This document shows positions 25,569 through 33,840 of a DNA stretch of 64,000 nucleotides, one piece after another. Numbering within the stretch: position 1 is the stretch's first letter; every line of letters starts with the position of its first letter. The DNA lies in NCBI GenBank assembly GCA_964652255.1, contig CAZZBM010000001.1:372001-436000 (forward strand). Direction: 5' to 3'. A model generated the notes under the pieces. That model was not told where the DNA came from. It made no database searches and was given only the letters and a program-made list of their open reading frames with translations. The DNA comes from CAZZBM01 sp964652255. Its GTDB lineage: Bacteria > Bdellovibrionota > Bacteriovoracia > Bacteriovoracales > CAZZBM01. A program made the translations under genes and the position numbers.

Positions 25569-25943
25569 ATGAATATAAAAATTGAAAATCCTCATCATCC
25601 TGCTAGAGAAAAGCCTAAAAGGAAAGGTAAAACTCCTCCTAAACTTTTAGCCGTTGTAAGTCAGAGTGGTTGTACGGGCTGTACTGTTTGTATCGCTGGC
25701 TGTCCTGTTGATTGTATTGAAATCGTTCCTGGTCCTTATGGGACAGAAATGGATCAAATGGTAGAGATTGATTTATCAAGATGTATTGGTTGTCAAAACT
25801 GTACCCAAGATTGTCCTTGGGAAACTATTAGTATGTATCCAGCAGAAGAAGCCTTTGATGTTTGGTCTCAAGAAACTTTAATTTCTAAGCTTTATGTGGA
25901 TATAGATACTGTTCAAGAATCAGAAGACAAATGCCAATTGTAA
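25569..25943 (+). CDS. 2[4Fe-4S] ferredoxin
   Basis: 124 residues from ATG 25569 (MNIKIENPHHPAREK). Two [4Fe-4S] motifs: C35, C38, C41, C45 in CTGCTVCIAGCP, and C72, C75, C78, C82 in CIGCQNCTQDCP. A lysine/arginine-rich N-terminal tail of about 25 residues precedes the core. The partner reductase is unknown. Its last 59 bases overlap the convergent lspA gene, so the C-terminal 19 residues (VDIDTVQESEDKCQL) are encoded over lspA. Confidence 0.92.
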   Translation: MNIKIENPHHPAREKPKRKGKTPPKLLAVVSQSGCTGCTVCIAGCPVDCIEIVPGPYGTEMDQMVEIDLSRCIGCQNCTQDCPWETISMYPAEEAFDVWSQETLISKLYVDIDTVQESEDKCQL

Positions 25944-26367
25944 TACAACTATCAGCAATATTAAACACCGGCCAATGATAATTTTTTATATAGACATCTA
26001 AAAAATCAATCACATATCCTAGAGTAAATCGATCATACATATTTCCTATAGCTCCTGCAAGAATAAGGACATAAGCCGTAAGGGCTAAATTCTTATTTTC
26101 TTTAAAAGAAATCCAAAAATATCTCAAAATATAAACTATAATAGCTACAGGAAGGACTAGAAGGATAATATTTCTCAATAAGTCTTTTTGTCCTGAAAAA
26201 AGACCAAAAAGAGTTCCTGTATTTTGGACATAGGTCAAGGAGAAGAAGGGAAGGAGGTTTTTTGATTCTCCAAGAGAGAAATTTTGATGTACTAAGTGTT
26301 TTGTCCATTGGTCTAAAGTCACAAGAATAATAGTAATTAAGGAGGCTAAAATAAGTTTTTTTTTCAT
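25885..26367 (-). CDS. lspA: Lipoprotein signal peptidase II
   Basis: Inner-membrane aspartyl protease that removes signal peptides from lipidated prolipoproteins; several lipoproteins in this window are its likely substrates. 160 residues with four membrane helices. The catalytic aspartates are D121 (GYVIDFLDV) and D139 (NIADSC), and the conserved VQNTGTLFGLF and GAIGNMYDR are present. No clear Shine-Dalgarno. It overlaps the ferredoxin gene by 59 bases at the 3' end. Confidence 0.95.
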   Translation of the reverse strand: MKKKLILASLITIILVTLDQWTKHLVHQNFSLGESKNLLPFFSLTYVQNTGTLFGLFSGQKDLLRNIILLVLPVAIIVYILRYFWISFKENKNLALTAYVLILAGAIGNMYDRFTLGYVIDFLDVYIKNYHWPVFNIADSCITIGICLLILEQYLYPHKA

Positions 26368-26402
26368 AGAGATGTAATTTATCTAAAATTTTATAAGGGG
26401 TC

Positions 26403-26430
26403 TAGACAAAAATATATTTTTCTCTATAAT
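26403..26430 (+). promoter_or_regulatory. Predicted promoter of the bfd-like / endonuclease IV-like operon
   Basis: TAGACA (26403-26408), 16 bases, perfect TATAAT (26425-26430). The start codon of the Bfd-like gene is at 26441, only ten bases after the -10 box, leaving a 5' untranslated leader of about four bases. Confidence 0.55.
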
Positions 26431-26440
26431 CCTTTTTATT

Positions 26441-26605
26441 ATGGATGAATTCTTGTTGTGTGAATGTTTTCTTCTTGGTTCACATGAGCTTAAAGGTTTA
26501 TCCAAAGAAGAAATCCTAGCGACATATCCCGTGTTAGGTTCAAGCTGTGGTAAATGTTTATCAGAGCTTGATTCCTTTATTCAAAGAATGGGTTCTTTAT
26601 GTTGA
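26441..26605 (+). CDS. Bfd-like [2Fe-2S] mini-protein
   Basis: 54 residues, too short for most gene finders: MDEFLLCECFLLG at the start, cysteines C7, C9, C36 and C39 (C-x-C and C-x2-C), the BFD-like [2Fe-2S] fold of bacterioferritin-associated ferredoxin and related electron or cluster carriers. The core KGLSKEEILATYP is the family helix before the second pair. Its last seven bases overlap the start of the endonuclease-IV-like gene, so translation is probably coupled. No bacterioferritin is in the window. Confidence 0.8.
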   Translation: MDEFLLCECFLLGSHELKGLSKEEILATYPVLGSSCGKCLSELDSFIQRMGSLC

Positions 26606-27441
26606 AGCGAAAAGATGAACTTCTTTTTGGGACAGCAGGAACTCCTCATTCAACTCCTAAAAAGGGTAGTCCGATTGATGGTATTAAAGAGATTCATCGA
26701 TTAGGTTTAGATTGCATGCAGTTAGAGTTTGCCCATGGGGTGAGGATGAAAGAAGATGTATCTTCTGCTTTAAGAAGATTATCTTATGAATTAAATATTC
26801 CTTTAACTTCTCATGGTCCTTACTATATTAATTTAAACGCAAGAGAGCAGGATAAAATTGATTCTTCTATTGAAAGAATTGTACAAACCGCAAAAGTTTC
26901 TGACTCTTGTGGAGCAGAATCCATGACTTTTCACTCAGCTTTTTACATGAAAGATTCTCCTTTTGACGTTTTTGATCTTGTAGAAAAAAGTATGCATGTG
27001 ATTCAAGAGCGTCTTTCTCGTTTAGATATTGACATTGAACTAAGACCAGAGCTCACAGGAAAAACATCACAATTTGGTTCTTTGGAAGAGTTAATTCAGC
27101 TCTCTAAAAGTGTCTATGGTTGCAAGCCTTCTCTTGATTTTGCTCATCTTTATGCAAGAACGGGAGAGTTTAACTCTTATGATGCATTTCTTCATGTTTT
27201 AAATACGGTTGAAAAGGAGCTTGGAAAAGAATCTTTAAAAAAACTTCATATCAATCTTACAGGAGTTTCAGTTTCCTCTAAGGGTGATCTCAAACATATT
27301 GCTTTAGATGATTCTAAGTTTAACTGGAAAGATCTTTTAAAAGCTTTAAAAAAAAAGAAATGTGCTGGGTTTGTTATTTGCTCTAGTCCAAAACTAGAGC
27401 TAGATGCTTTAAAGATGAAAAAATTTTATCATTCTCTTTAG
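26599..27441 (+). CDS. Endonuclease IV-like (AP endonuclease family 2) TIM-barrel protein
   Basis: 280 residues with the Nfo-type TIM barrel. Likely metal ligands can be matched by motif: His in LTSHGPYYINLN, His in MTFHSAF, Glu in RPELTGKTSQFG, Asp and His in SLDFAHLYARTG, His in LHINLTG and Asp in SKGDLKH. The C-terminal Glu of the family (CESP or METP type) is replaced by serine in VICSSPKLE, and His 231 equivalent is Lys. It may repair abasic sites or be an altered relative with other activity. It overlaps the Bfd-like gene at its start; its stop overlaps the stop of the convergent gene (TTAG). Confidence 0.82.
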   Translation: MLKRKDELLFGTAGTPHSTPKKGSPIDGIKEIHRLGLDCMQLEFAHGVRMKEDVSSALRRLSYELNIPLTSHGPYYINLNAREQDKIDSSIERIVQTAKVSDSCGAESMTFHSAFYMKDSPFDVFDLVEKSMHVIQERLSRLDIDIELRPELTGKTSQFGSLEELIQLSKSVYGCKPSLDFAHLYARTGEFNSYDAFLHVLNTVEKELGKESLKKLHINLTGVSVSSKGDLKHIALDDSKFNWKDLLKALKKKKCAGFVICSSPKLELDALKMKKFYHSL

Positions 27442-27839
27442 TGCCCAAGTCTACTTCTAGCTTCCTCTTGCCATCTTGTTAATTTAATCATTGGAATTTT
27501 AAGTTGAGTAATGATCTTTTGAGCTTCTTTTTCATTTAAATTAGCCAATTGATGAAAATTTCTAATCCCTGATTCTTGAAGTTTTACAGCCATCTTCTCA
27601 CCAATGCCTTTGATCGTAGTAAAATCTTCAGTCATTGATAGGTTCTCTTGAGGAGAAATTTGAAGAGTAATCTTTTCAAACTCTCTATCTTTTTCATGAA
27701 GCATTTTTTTTAACACATCATTTTCTTTTAATAAGACATTGATATCTTTTTTTAATAAGAACATCCAAAAAGTTAAAAATACCAAGCTCACACTTAGTGT
27801 TAAAACAATTTCTTCATAAAATTCCTGTATAAAATCCAT
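27438..27839 (-). CDS. Membrane-anchored helix-hairpin-helix protein
   Basis: 133 residues. One membrane helix (about 11-30), a coiled-coil-like stretch (KENDVLKKMLHEKDREFEK), then a helix-hairpin-helix domain TTIKGIGEKMAVKLQESGI and NLNEKEAQKIITQL, similar to HhH domains of DUF4332-type and ribosome-associated proteins. Function unknown; membrane-tethered DNA or RNA binding is possible. A strong AGGAGG precedes ATG 27839. Four bases overlap the convergent endonuclease gene. Confidence 0.75.
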   Translation of the reverse strand: MDFIQEFYEEIVLTLSVSLVFLTFWMFLLKKDINVLLKENDVLKKMLHEKDREFEKITLQISPQENLSMTEDFTTIKGIGEKMAVKLQESGIRNFHQLANLNEKEAQKIITQLKIPMIKLTRWQEEARSRLGH

Positions 27840-27899
27840 TAAAAACCTCCTATTTTATTTTATTGTGAACTATTTATTTATTAATTGCAAATAGAGAGT

Positions 27900-28292
27900 T
27901 TATTTTAAAAATTGATATCTTGAAGAGATGGGTTTAATTTCATAAACATAAAAAAAACCCTCGTGTTTTTTCAAGCGAAGTTCTTTTGTAATCCAAGTCA
28001 TCTCTGTTTTACTTTTTGTTTGAACAGTATAAAGAATTTTGCAGTAAGATAAAAAACAAGAATTATAATGAATGGAAAGAGAGAGAACTTCATTTTGACT
28101 AGAAAAAAGATCAATAAATTCTTCATGAGAAAGACCTACTATCTCTTGCTTAAGACTTTCACCATAAAAAGATTCTAATTTTTTTCTATCCAATCTTGAT
28201 TTGAGACTTTCTTCACATAAAGAGAGAAAAAATTTTTCTACAGCCATTGAAGAATGAGAACAGGAGGAGAGAACAAAAAGAAGTATTTTCAT
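27900..28292 (-). CDS. Small hypothetical lipoprotein
   Basis: 130 residues, family not recognised. The N-terminus MKILLFVLSSCSHSS has a lipobox LSSC with Cys 11. The mature part has several cysteines (CEES, NSCFLSYCK) and a beta-rich end (KHEGFFYVYEIKPISSR), suggesting an NTF2-like or similar small periplasmic domain, though this is weak. It lies 20 bases downstream of the LysM lipoprotein gene, so they form a two-gene operon. Confidence 0.65.
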   Translation of the reverse strand: MKILLFVLSSCSHSSMAVEKFFLSLCEESLKSRLDRKKLESFYGESLKQEIVGLSHEEFIDLFSSQNEVLSLSIHYNSCFLSYCKILYTVQTKSKTEMTWITKELRLKKHEGFFYVYEIKPISSRYQFLK

Positions 28293-28312
28293 TAAGGATT
28301 AAAGTATCTTAA

Positions 28313-29128
28313 TTAAGGAAGATAATAAAGAGTAAATCCAGCATAGATTTTATTAGGATCTCTAATAAGAGGTTTATTATTAGTCCAAAGATCTTTCCAA
28401 CGAGTTAAATCACCATAAAGACTATCAGCAATTTTTCCTAAAGTATCTCCCCACTGAATCAGATAAGGAGTCCCTTGTGGGTTCCATTCATATTTAGGCA
28501 TATACATTTTGTACTTTAAGTTCATACCTGCAGATAGTTGAGTTGAACTTAGATTATTCCAATCTTGAAGATCTTGCCATTTTGTATAATCTCCAAAAAG
28601 ATTAAAGGCTATGAGCATAAGAGTATCACCTCTTTTAACTTTATAGGTTTGAAATTCTAAGGTATCTTCTGAAACACTTGCTTTAGGACTAGAAACTTCT
28701 TCAGGGTATTCTGGTGTATTAGAATCTGCAAGAAGATTTGTTTCATTAGATTTTACTTCTTGAGATGAAGTATCAGCTAAAGATGTTCCCGTATCAGAAG
28801 ATGTAACTTCTGGACCTGAAGAAAGATCAATCATAGAAGCATCTTGTGTTCCAAAATCCATGGTTGTTTCTGAATCCATCACACTAGAATCTAGAGCGGC
28901 AAGATCTAAAGTTTGACTACCATCTTCAGGAAAAGCAATGGTCGTTTCAGGAGTTGGTTCATTTAAAGCTAGGTCTATAAGATTAGCTTCATTGGAGGTA
29001 CCTATTGAAGAATCTGCATCCACCATTTCTAAACCGCCAAGACCATCAACTAAATCATTGGTATTATCAGATTTAGATGAACAAGAAAAAATAATGAGTA
29101 AACTTGTTAAGATGAGACTATTTTTCAT
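28313..29128 (-). CDS. Lipoprotein with two LysM domains
   Basis: 271 residues: a lipoprotein signal (MKNSLILTSLLIIFSC, Cys 16), a long disordered Asp/Ser/Thr/Glu-rich linker (about 18-160), then two LysM peptidoglycan-binding domains (TYKVKRGDTLMLIAFNLFGD and LIQWGDTLGKIADSLYGDL). This points to a peptidoglycan-associated surface or periplasmic lipoprotein. No enzymatic domain is present. It is divergent from the gene at 29201 across 72 bases. Confidence 0.88.
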   Translation of the reverse strand: MKNSLILTSLLIIFSCSSKSDNTNDLVDGLGGLEMVDADSSIGTSNEANLIDLALNEPTPETTIAFPEDGSQTLDLAALDSSVMDSETTMDFGTQDASMIDLSSGPEVTSSDTGTSLADTSSQEVKSNETNLLADSNTPEYPEEVSSPKASVSEDTLEFQTYKVKRGDTLMLIAFNLFGDYTKWQDLQDWNNLSSTQLSAGMNLKYKMYMPKYEWNPQGTPYLIQWGDTLGKIADSLYGDLTRWKDLWTNNKPLIRDPNKIYAGFTLYYLP

Positions 29129-29200
29129 ACAAAGAACTTATCGCTAAAAGTCTTTAAGATCTTTACACTTACCAGAAAGTCTCTTTAAAATAGTTCTTAA

Positions 29201-30109
29201 GTGAGAATTTTTTGCCTATTCCTTCTTTTTTCTTGTGCAACAGAAGAGAAAAAAAAACTTGTTATAGGAGAAAACTTAGAAAAAGAATTTTTCCAAGAAA
29301 AGATTCTTGATATTGGTTTATCTAAAACTGTCTTTCTTTTTAGCAATGATAATACTCGTTTTAATGAAGGGGATTTTGTTACTTTTTTTCTTCAACATAA
29401 GGCTGTTTGTAAGGGTCTTGTTGTTAAAATCAAGGACAAAAAAGCTGCTATTCATATGAAAAAAATTTACTCTCTCACCTTATGGTCTTCTTTAAGAAGG
29501 CATTTAGAGCTTTTTGTTCTTAAAGGAGATGAAACTCGTTTTTTAGAAGATTATCTTCTTAAAGGAAAAGAGGGAAAAACTTCAGGACAAGATATTGAAA
29601 CAACTTTTGAAGAAGAGGATCTTTTTAAAAACGATGTTTCTTCCTATCAAAAAGATAAATTTTTTTACACTGGTTTTTCTGTAGGTGTAGATTTTCATAG
29701 AAAACTTAATGATGAACTGACTTACTTTCCTCAATATTTTTTTCAAGTAGGTTTTAAATATGTGTACTTCAAATTAGAAACACTTTTTGGTTTAGTTTAT
29801 TTTTCTCATTTTCCAGTTGATGGTAGAAGTGCTTATTTAATTTCTTTGTATCCTCGTTTAAAAGCAGAAGTTCAATTTTCACCTTCAATTTATATGGCTC
29901 CTTTTATAGGATTAAAGTATCCTCTTTATTTAAACTCATCAGATCCAGATCAACAATCAGTTTTAGAAAAAGATCTTTTTAAAAGTCTTGAAAAGTATAA
30001 AATTGATGCAGGACTTTCTTTGATTTTTAAACTAGTTCCTGGTTGGAGTTTAGAGCTTACTAGTAGCTTAAGATCTTTTGCTCATATAGGTCTTCATATA
30101 GAGATCTAG
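29201..30109 (+). CDS. Hypothetical lipoprotein with C-terminal beta-barrel-like half
   Basis: 302 residues, family not recognised. It starts with GTG at 29201; the signal MRIFCLFLLFSC ends in a lipobox LFSC. The N-terminal part contains a small domain (FNEGDFVTFFLQHKAVCKGL), the C-terminal half (from about 150) has alternating aromatic/hydrophobic strands such as FFYTGFSVGVDFHRKL and YFQVGFKYVYFKLE-like repeats, typical of outer-membrane barrels. TTTACA-18-TAAAAT ends nine bases before the GTG. etfB follows after 19 bases. Confidence 0.7.
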   Translation: MRIFCLFLLFSCATEEKKKLVIGENLEKEFFQEKILDIGLSKTVFLFSNDNTRFNEGDFVTFFLQHKAVCKGLVVKIKDKKAAIHMKKIYSLTLWSSLRRHLELFVLKGDETRFLEDYLLKGKEGKTSGQDIETTFEEEDLFKNDVSSYQKDKFFYTGFSVGVDFHRKLNDELTYFPQYFFQVGFKYVYFKLETLFGLVYFSHFPVDGRSAYLISLYPRLKAEVQFSPSIYMAPFIGLKYPLYLNSSDPDQQSVLEKDLFKSLEKYKIDAGLSLIFKLVPGWSLELTSSLRSFAHIGLHIEI

Positions 30110-30128
30110 GTTACCGATACTTTTCACC

Positions 30129-30851
30129 ATGAAACTTCTTCTTTGTTTAAAGCAAGTTCCTGATACAGAAGTTAAAGTTCAAGAATCCTTTGATTTTTTA
30201 AAAGAAAATACTATTCTAAATCCAGAAGATGAATTTGCTTTAGAGCAAATGAACCTTATAAAAGATCGTTTTCAGGAAATTCTTGCAATAAGAGTTGGTC
30301 CACTTTACCCTCAAGATGTTCTTTATAAAGCTTTAGCTTTAGGAGCTCATAAGGCTCATCTTATTGAAGCCAGTCCATATTTAAACTCCTATGAAACAGC
30401 GCAATCTATTTTTGATTATTTAAACTCTATTGGATTTAAACCTGATCTAATTTTAACAGGAAAAAATTCCATTGATATGAATTATCACTCTACTCCTCAA
30501 GTTTTATCTGCCTTATTCAATATTTCTTTTATTGGTAAAGTTGTTTCTTTTCAATTTCAAAATGAAAAAATTCTTTTAAAAAGTCAGACTGATCTTCTTT
30601 ATGAGATAGAAGCTTCTTTACCTCTTTGTCTTTCTTGTTTCAAGGGATTAAATCAACCTAAAATGATTCCTCTTCCTAAACTTATGGCAGCAAAAAAAAT
30701 GGCAATCACTAAATCTCAATCAACTTTTCAAGGAACAAAACCTCAATTACATCTTCCTCAAGAACAAAAAAAAGGATGGATAAGAACTTTTGAATCAAAA
30801 ACTCAAGTTGAAGAACTCTTTATTGAATTAAAAAAGGATAAACTTTTATGA
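30129..30851 (+). CDS. etfB: Electron transfer flavoprotein, beta subunit
   Basis: EtfB pairs with EtfA to carry electrons from dehydrogenases to the quinone pool. 240 residues. LCLKQVPDTE at the start, ALEQMNLIKDRF, DLILTGKNSIDMNYHSTP for the AMP/FAD-binding region, and a C-terminal arm (KPQLHLPQEQKKGW). A GATACT box ends seven bases before the ATG. The stop overlaps etfA (ATGA). Confidence 0.92.
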   Translation: MKLLLCLKQVPDTEVKVQESFDFLKENTILNPEDEFALEQMNLIKDRFQEILAIRVGPLYPQDVLYKALALGAHKAHLIEASPYLNSYETAQSIFDYLNSIGFKPDLILTGKNSIDMNYHSTPQVLSALFNISFIGKVVSFQFQNEKILLKSQTDLLYEIEASLPLCLSCFKGLNQPKMIPLPKLMAAKKMAITKSQSTFQGTKPQLHLPQEQKKGWIRTFESKTQVEELFIELKKDKLL

Positions 30852-31723
30852 AAATTCTCATCATAGAAAAAAAGATTCAAGAACAGACTCTTCTTTTATT
30901 AAGTGCTTGTTCCAATGAGGAGATCACTTTAATTGCTCAAGAAGATCATGTTGAATTAAAAAATTATCCCTTAAAAGAAGTTTATCTTTTAAACACTCCT
31001 CACCCTCAGGAGTGGTCTCAAAGTTTAAAAGATTTTATCAATAAAAATTCATTTGATCATATCATTGGTTTACATCATGAATGGAATAAAAATTATCTTC
31101 CTTTAGTTCTTCCTCATTTAATTTCAGATTTAACTTCTTTAGATCTTATTAAAAAAACAGGGACAAGATCTCTTTTTTCTGGTAAATCTTTTATTCATGT
31201 ATCTCTACCTCAAGCTTTTACTTTAAGACCAGGAAGTCTACAGGTAGAGAAAAAAACAGGTTCACATTCTTATTCTCTGCAAGAACTCCCCAAGAAAGAA
31301 TCTCTTTTTTATATTTTGAAAAATTTTATTCAAAATAGTTCTCAAGAGATTTCTTTAACTGAAGCTTCTATTGTCGTCTCTGGAGGAAGAGCTCTTGGTT
31401 CCAAAGAAAATTTTAAAATCTTAGAAGATTTAGCTGAAGTTTTAGGAGCTGCTGTAGGAGCTTCTAGGGCAGCTGTTGATGCTGGTTATGCACCCTATGA
31501 AAGGCAAGTAGGACAAACAGGTAAAACTGTTTCTCCTGAACTCTATATTGCTTGTGGTTTATCTGGTTCGATTCAACATTTTGCAGGAATGAGAACTTCA
31601 AAAAAAATTTTAGCTATTAACACTGATCCTCAAGCTCCTATTGTTTTAAAATCTGATTATGCTCTTATAGGTGATCTTTTTGTTGTAGTTCCCCTCTTAA
31701 CTGAGATTCTAAAGAAGTCTTAA
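30848..31723 (+). CDS. etfA: Electron transfer flavoprotein, alpha subunit
   Basis: FAD-binding subunit of ETF. 291 residues, shorter than the usual 310-330, mainly in the N-terminal domain. The C-terminal FAD domain is intact: VVSGGRALGSKENF, GAAVGASRAAVDAGYAP, RQVGQTGKTVSPELYIACG and HFAGMRTSKKILAINTDP. No acyl-CoA dehydrogenase or ETF-quinone oxidoreductase is next to it. Its final 59 bases overlap the convergent mrp gene. Confidence 0.92.
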   Translation: MKILIIEKKIQEQTLLLLSACSNEEITLIAQEDHVELKNYPLKEVYLLNTPHPQEWSQSLKDFINKNSFDHIIGLHHEWNKNYLPLVLPHLISDLTSLDLIKKTGTRSLFSGKSFIHVSLPQAFTLRPGSLQVEKKTGSHSYSLQELPKKESLFYILKNFIQNSSQEISLTEASIVVSGGRALGSKENFKILEDLAEVLGAAVGASRAAVDAGYAPYERQVGQTGKTVSPELYIACGLSGSIQHFAGMRTSKKILAINTDPQAPIVLKSDYALIGDLFVVVPLLTEILKKS

Positions 31724-32657
31724 GATTTTTTGCTATTTCTTGTAGTGTTTTTGTCCACAGGCTTTGAGAATAGATTTTAAAATAAGGAGTTCCTAAATCA
31801 TTTGCTTGATACATGGATGATTCTAAAGGAAGCTCACCTAAGAGTTTAATATTTTGAGGTAATTTTATATCTTGACCAAACAAATAGTGCTTTTGCCCAC
31901 AATCACAAAGAAAATAAGCCATATTAGAAATTAAACCTAGAACAGGAACTTTAAATTTTTCAAAAAGATGAAAACCTCTCATGGTATCTAAGAGAGATAA
32001 TTGTTGAGGGGTAGAGACAAGAACAACTCCTGTGACAGAAACTAACTGAACTAGACTCAAATAAACATCTCCTGTCCCAGGCGGAAGATCAATCACTAAA
32101 AGATCTAAATGAGACCAATCCACATCATAAAGAAACTGACGCATCACTCCATTAAGAATAGGTCCTCTCCAAATCACAGGATCTTCATTTTTTATAAAAG
32201 CAGAAAAGGTCATAAATTTTAATCCTTCATAATCAAAAGGAATAATTTTATTTTTTTCTGTCACATAGATTTCAGGTTTTTTTTGTCCAAGAAGAAGACC
32301 TAGACTAGGACCATAAATATCTGCATCTAATAAGCCCACTCTGAGATTCATTGTTTTAAAAGCCAGAGCAAGATTAAGTGCAATGGTAGATTTCCCTACT
32401 CCTCCTTTAGCCGAAGAGATTCCCAAAATCATTTTAGGTCCTTCATAATTTCTTTTTCCAAGAAGATAAATTTGATCTTTAGTATAATTTGGATAAAGTT
32501 CTTGAATTTGTTTTAAAAGATCAGTTTCATCTAGAGATGTTGCATCATATTCTAAGACAAATTCTTGAGGAGTTACCTTGGATTTTTTAATTCTTCCTTC
32601 TTCCTCTAGAGTCTTTCCTGTTTTTGTATTTTTTAATTTTTTTATTAAATTTTCCAC
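31665..32657 (-). CDS. mrp: Mrp/ApbC-family iron-sulfur cluster P-loop ATPase
   Basis: Scaffold ATPase for Fe-S cluster assembly or transfer. 330 residues from GTG 32657 with AAGGAAGA upstream. An N-terminal MIP18-like region (about 1-65) precedes the deviant Walker A SSAKGGVGKSTIALNLA, DADIYGPSLGLLLG and DLPPGTGDVYLSL. The cluster-binding site is usually CxxC; here it reads CDCG (C-x-C). The last roughly 20 residues, an extension beyond the usual family end, are encoded over the 3' end of etfA. Confidence 0.93.
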   Translation of the reverse strand: MENLIKKLKNTKTGKTLEEEGRIKKSKVTPQEFVLEYDATSLDETDLLKQIQELYPNYTKDQIYLLGKRNYEGPKMILGISSAKGGVGKSTIALNLALAFKTMNLRVGLLDADIYGPSLGLLLGQKKPEIYVTEKNKIIPFDYEGLKFMTFSAFIKNEDPVIWRGPILNGVMRQFLYDVDWSHLDLLVIDLPPGTGDVYLSLVQLVSVTGVVLVSTPQQLSLLDTMRGFHLFEKFKVPVLGLISNMAYFLCDCGQKHYLFGQDIKLPQNIKLLGELPLESSMYQANDLGTPYFKIYSQSLWTKTLQEIAKNLKTSLESQLRGELQQKDHL

Positions 32658-32692
32658 AAAAATCTTCCTTTTGTCTTTTTTTTAGGATTATA

Positions 32693-33211
32693 ATGAGACC
32701 TATGAATCCTAACAGAAGAAAGATTATAATTATTGACCCTAATTTTCAATTAAAGTTTTCCTTTATTATGGTGAGTTTAATTTTCTTATCTGGTTTACTC
32801 TATCCTATTACTTTTTACGAAGCTTTAAGTTCTTTTAAAGGAATGTCCGGGGCAAAAGATCAGCTTTTAAAATTACTTCTTTCTATTCAAGGAATTTTTC
32901 TTGTTCTTTGTTTTATTATTACTATTTTTGTTTCTCATAAGATTGCTGGTCCTATTTATAGAACAAAAATTCTTTTAAAAGAGATGATAGCTAGAAAAAG
33001 ATATTTTACTATTTCTTTTAGGACTAGTGATTATTTTCAAGAATTTACCACTATTTTTAATGAATTTATTGAAACTCAAAAAAAATATGATCAAGAAGCT
33101 ATTTTAAAATTACTCAAAATTGAAACACTTCTAGGTCAAAATAATTCTAAAGAGATTGCTCCTCTAATTCAAGAGATTAAGCAGTCCTTAGAAGAGAGGA
33201 TTAAATCATGA
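32693..33211 (+). CDS. Membrane protein with HAMP-like segment, no output domain
   Basis: 172 residues from ATG 32693 (MRPMNPNRRKIIIID), with AGGA five bases upstream; ATG 32702 is the alternative and follows TATAAT by seven bases. Two membrane helices (FIMVSLIFLSGLLYPITFY and QGIFLVLCFIITIFV) are followed by SHKIAGPIYRTKILLKEM, the start of a HAMP-like linker as in chemoreceptors and sensor kinases, and then a helical tail. No kinase, cyclase or signalling domain is attached. It overlaps the next gene by four bases. Confidence 0.7.
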   Translation: MRPMNPNRRKIIIIDPNFQLKFSFIMVSLIFLSGLLYPITFYEALSSFKGMSGAKDQLLKLLLSIQGIFLVLCFIITIFVSHKIAGPIYRTKILLKEMIARKRYFTISFRTSDYFQEFTTIFNEFIETQKKYDQEAILKLLKIETLLGQNNSKEIAPLIQEIKQSLEERIKS

Positions 33212-33840
33212 TTTTAACCTTATTCACAATAAGTAAGATGCCCAACGTAGACTTAAGCACAGCTTCAAATTCTCCTTCTGCAGGTTGTAGTAAAAATGTT
33301 ATTTCTCTTTTGTTTAACCCAAAAATAACCAGACTAGATTCAATAACTACATTAGAAAATCCCCCTATTGTCTTTAACAATTCTTTCTATACAATTCTTG
33401 GAGAAATTGATTTTAATGAGGTATTCGAAAATTTAAAGGATACTAACATACAAAAATTAGAAGAAAAATTAGAAGAATCTTTTAGAAATCTTAATTCTTC
33501 TGATCAAAAAATTTATCAATATCTTTTAACAAAAGATATTACAACTCAACTTCATCTTTTATCTTTATTTAGTTATGTTTATTTTCAAGAAAGATCTTCT
33601 ACGGGGGAAAAAGAGTTAATTTTTAACTATAAGAACCCAGAAGAAGAGAATTATTTCTATCAAAAAGAAAAAGAATTGTTTAATTTTGAATTCTGGAAAG
33701 AATTTTTAAAAGAAAATCCAAATTTTTTTACTTTTAATACAGTTAATCCTTTTAATTTTAAAATAATTTTCAGAAAAATTAAAGATGCAATTATAAAAAT
33801 TGCAACTAGCCAATCTCAAGATGTTTCTACTCCTAGCTAA
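33208..33840 (+). CDS. Hypothetical protein between HAMP-like and lytic transglycosylase genes
   Basis: 210 residues, family not recognised. The ATG overlaps the upstream stop (ATGA), and its 3' end overlaps the transglycosylase gene by 20 bases, so the three genes are tightly coupled. A weak hydrophobic start (MILTLFTI) is not a clear signal peptide. The central part is charged and helical (KLEEKLEESFRNLNSSDQ), the end is Phe-rich. The first 40 residues are unusually rich in Ser and Thr. Confidence 0.65.
   Translation: MILTLFTISKMPNVDLSTASNSPSAGCSKNVISLLFNPKITRLDSITTLENPPIVFNNSFYTILGEIDFNEVFENLKDTNIQKLEEKLEESFRNLNSSDQKIYQYLLTKDITTQLHLLSLFSYVYFQERSSTGEKELIFNYKNPEEENYFYQKEKELFNFEFWKEFLKENPNFFTFNTVNPFNFKIIFRKIKDAIIKIATSQSQDVSTPS

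Noticed and set aside
32689..32694. TATAAT overlapping ATG 32693
   Set aside because: It cannot serve as the -10 box for that start; I kept it only as support for the alternative start at 32702.
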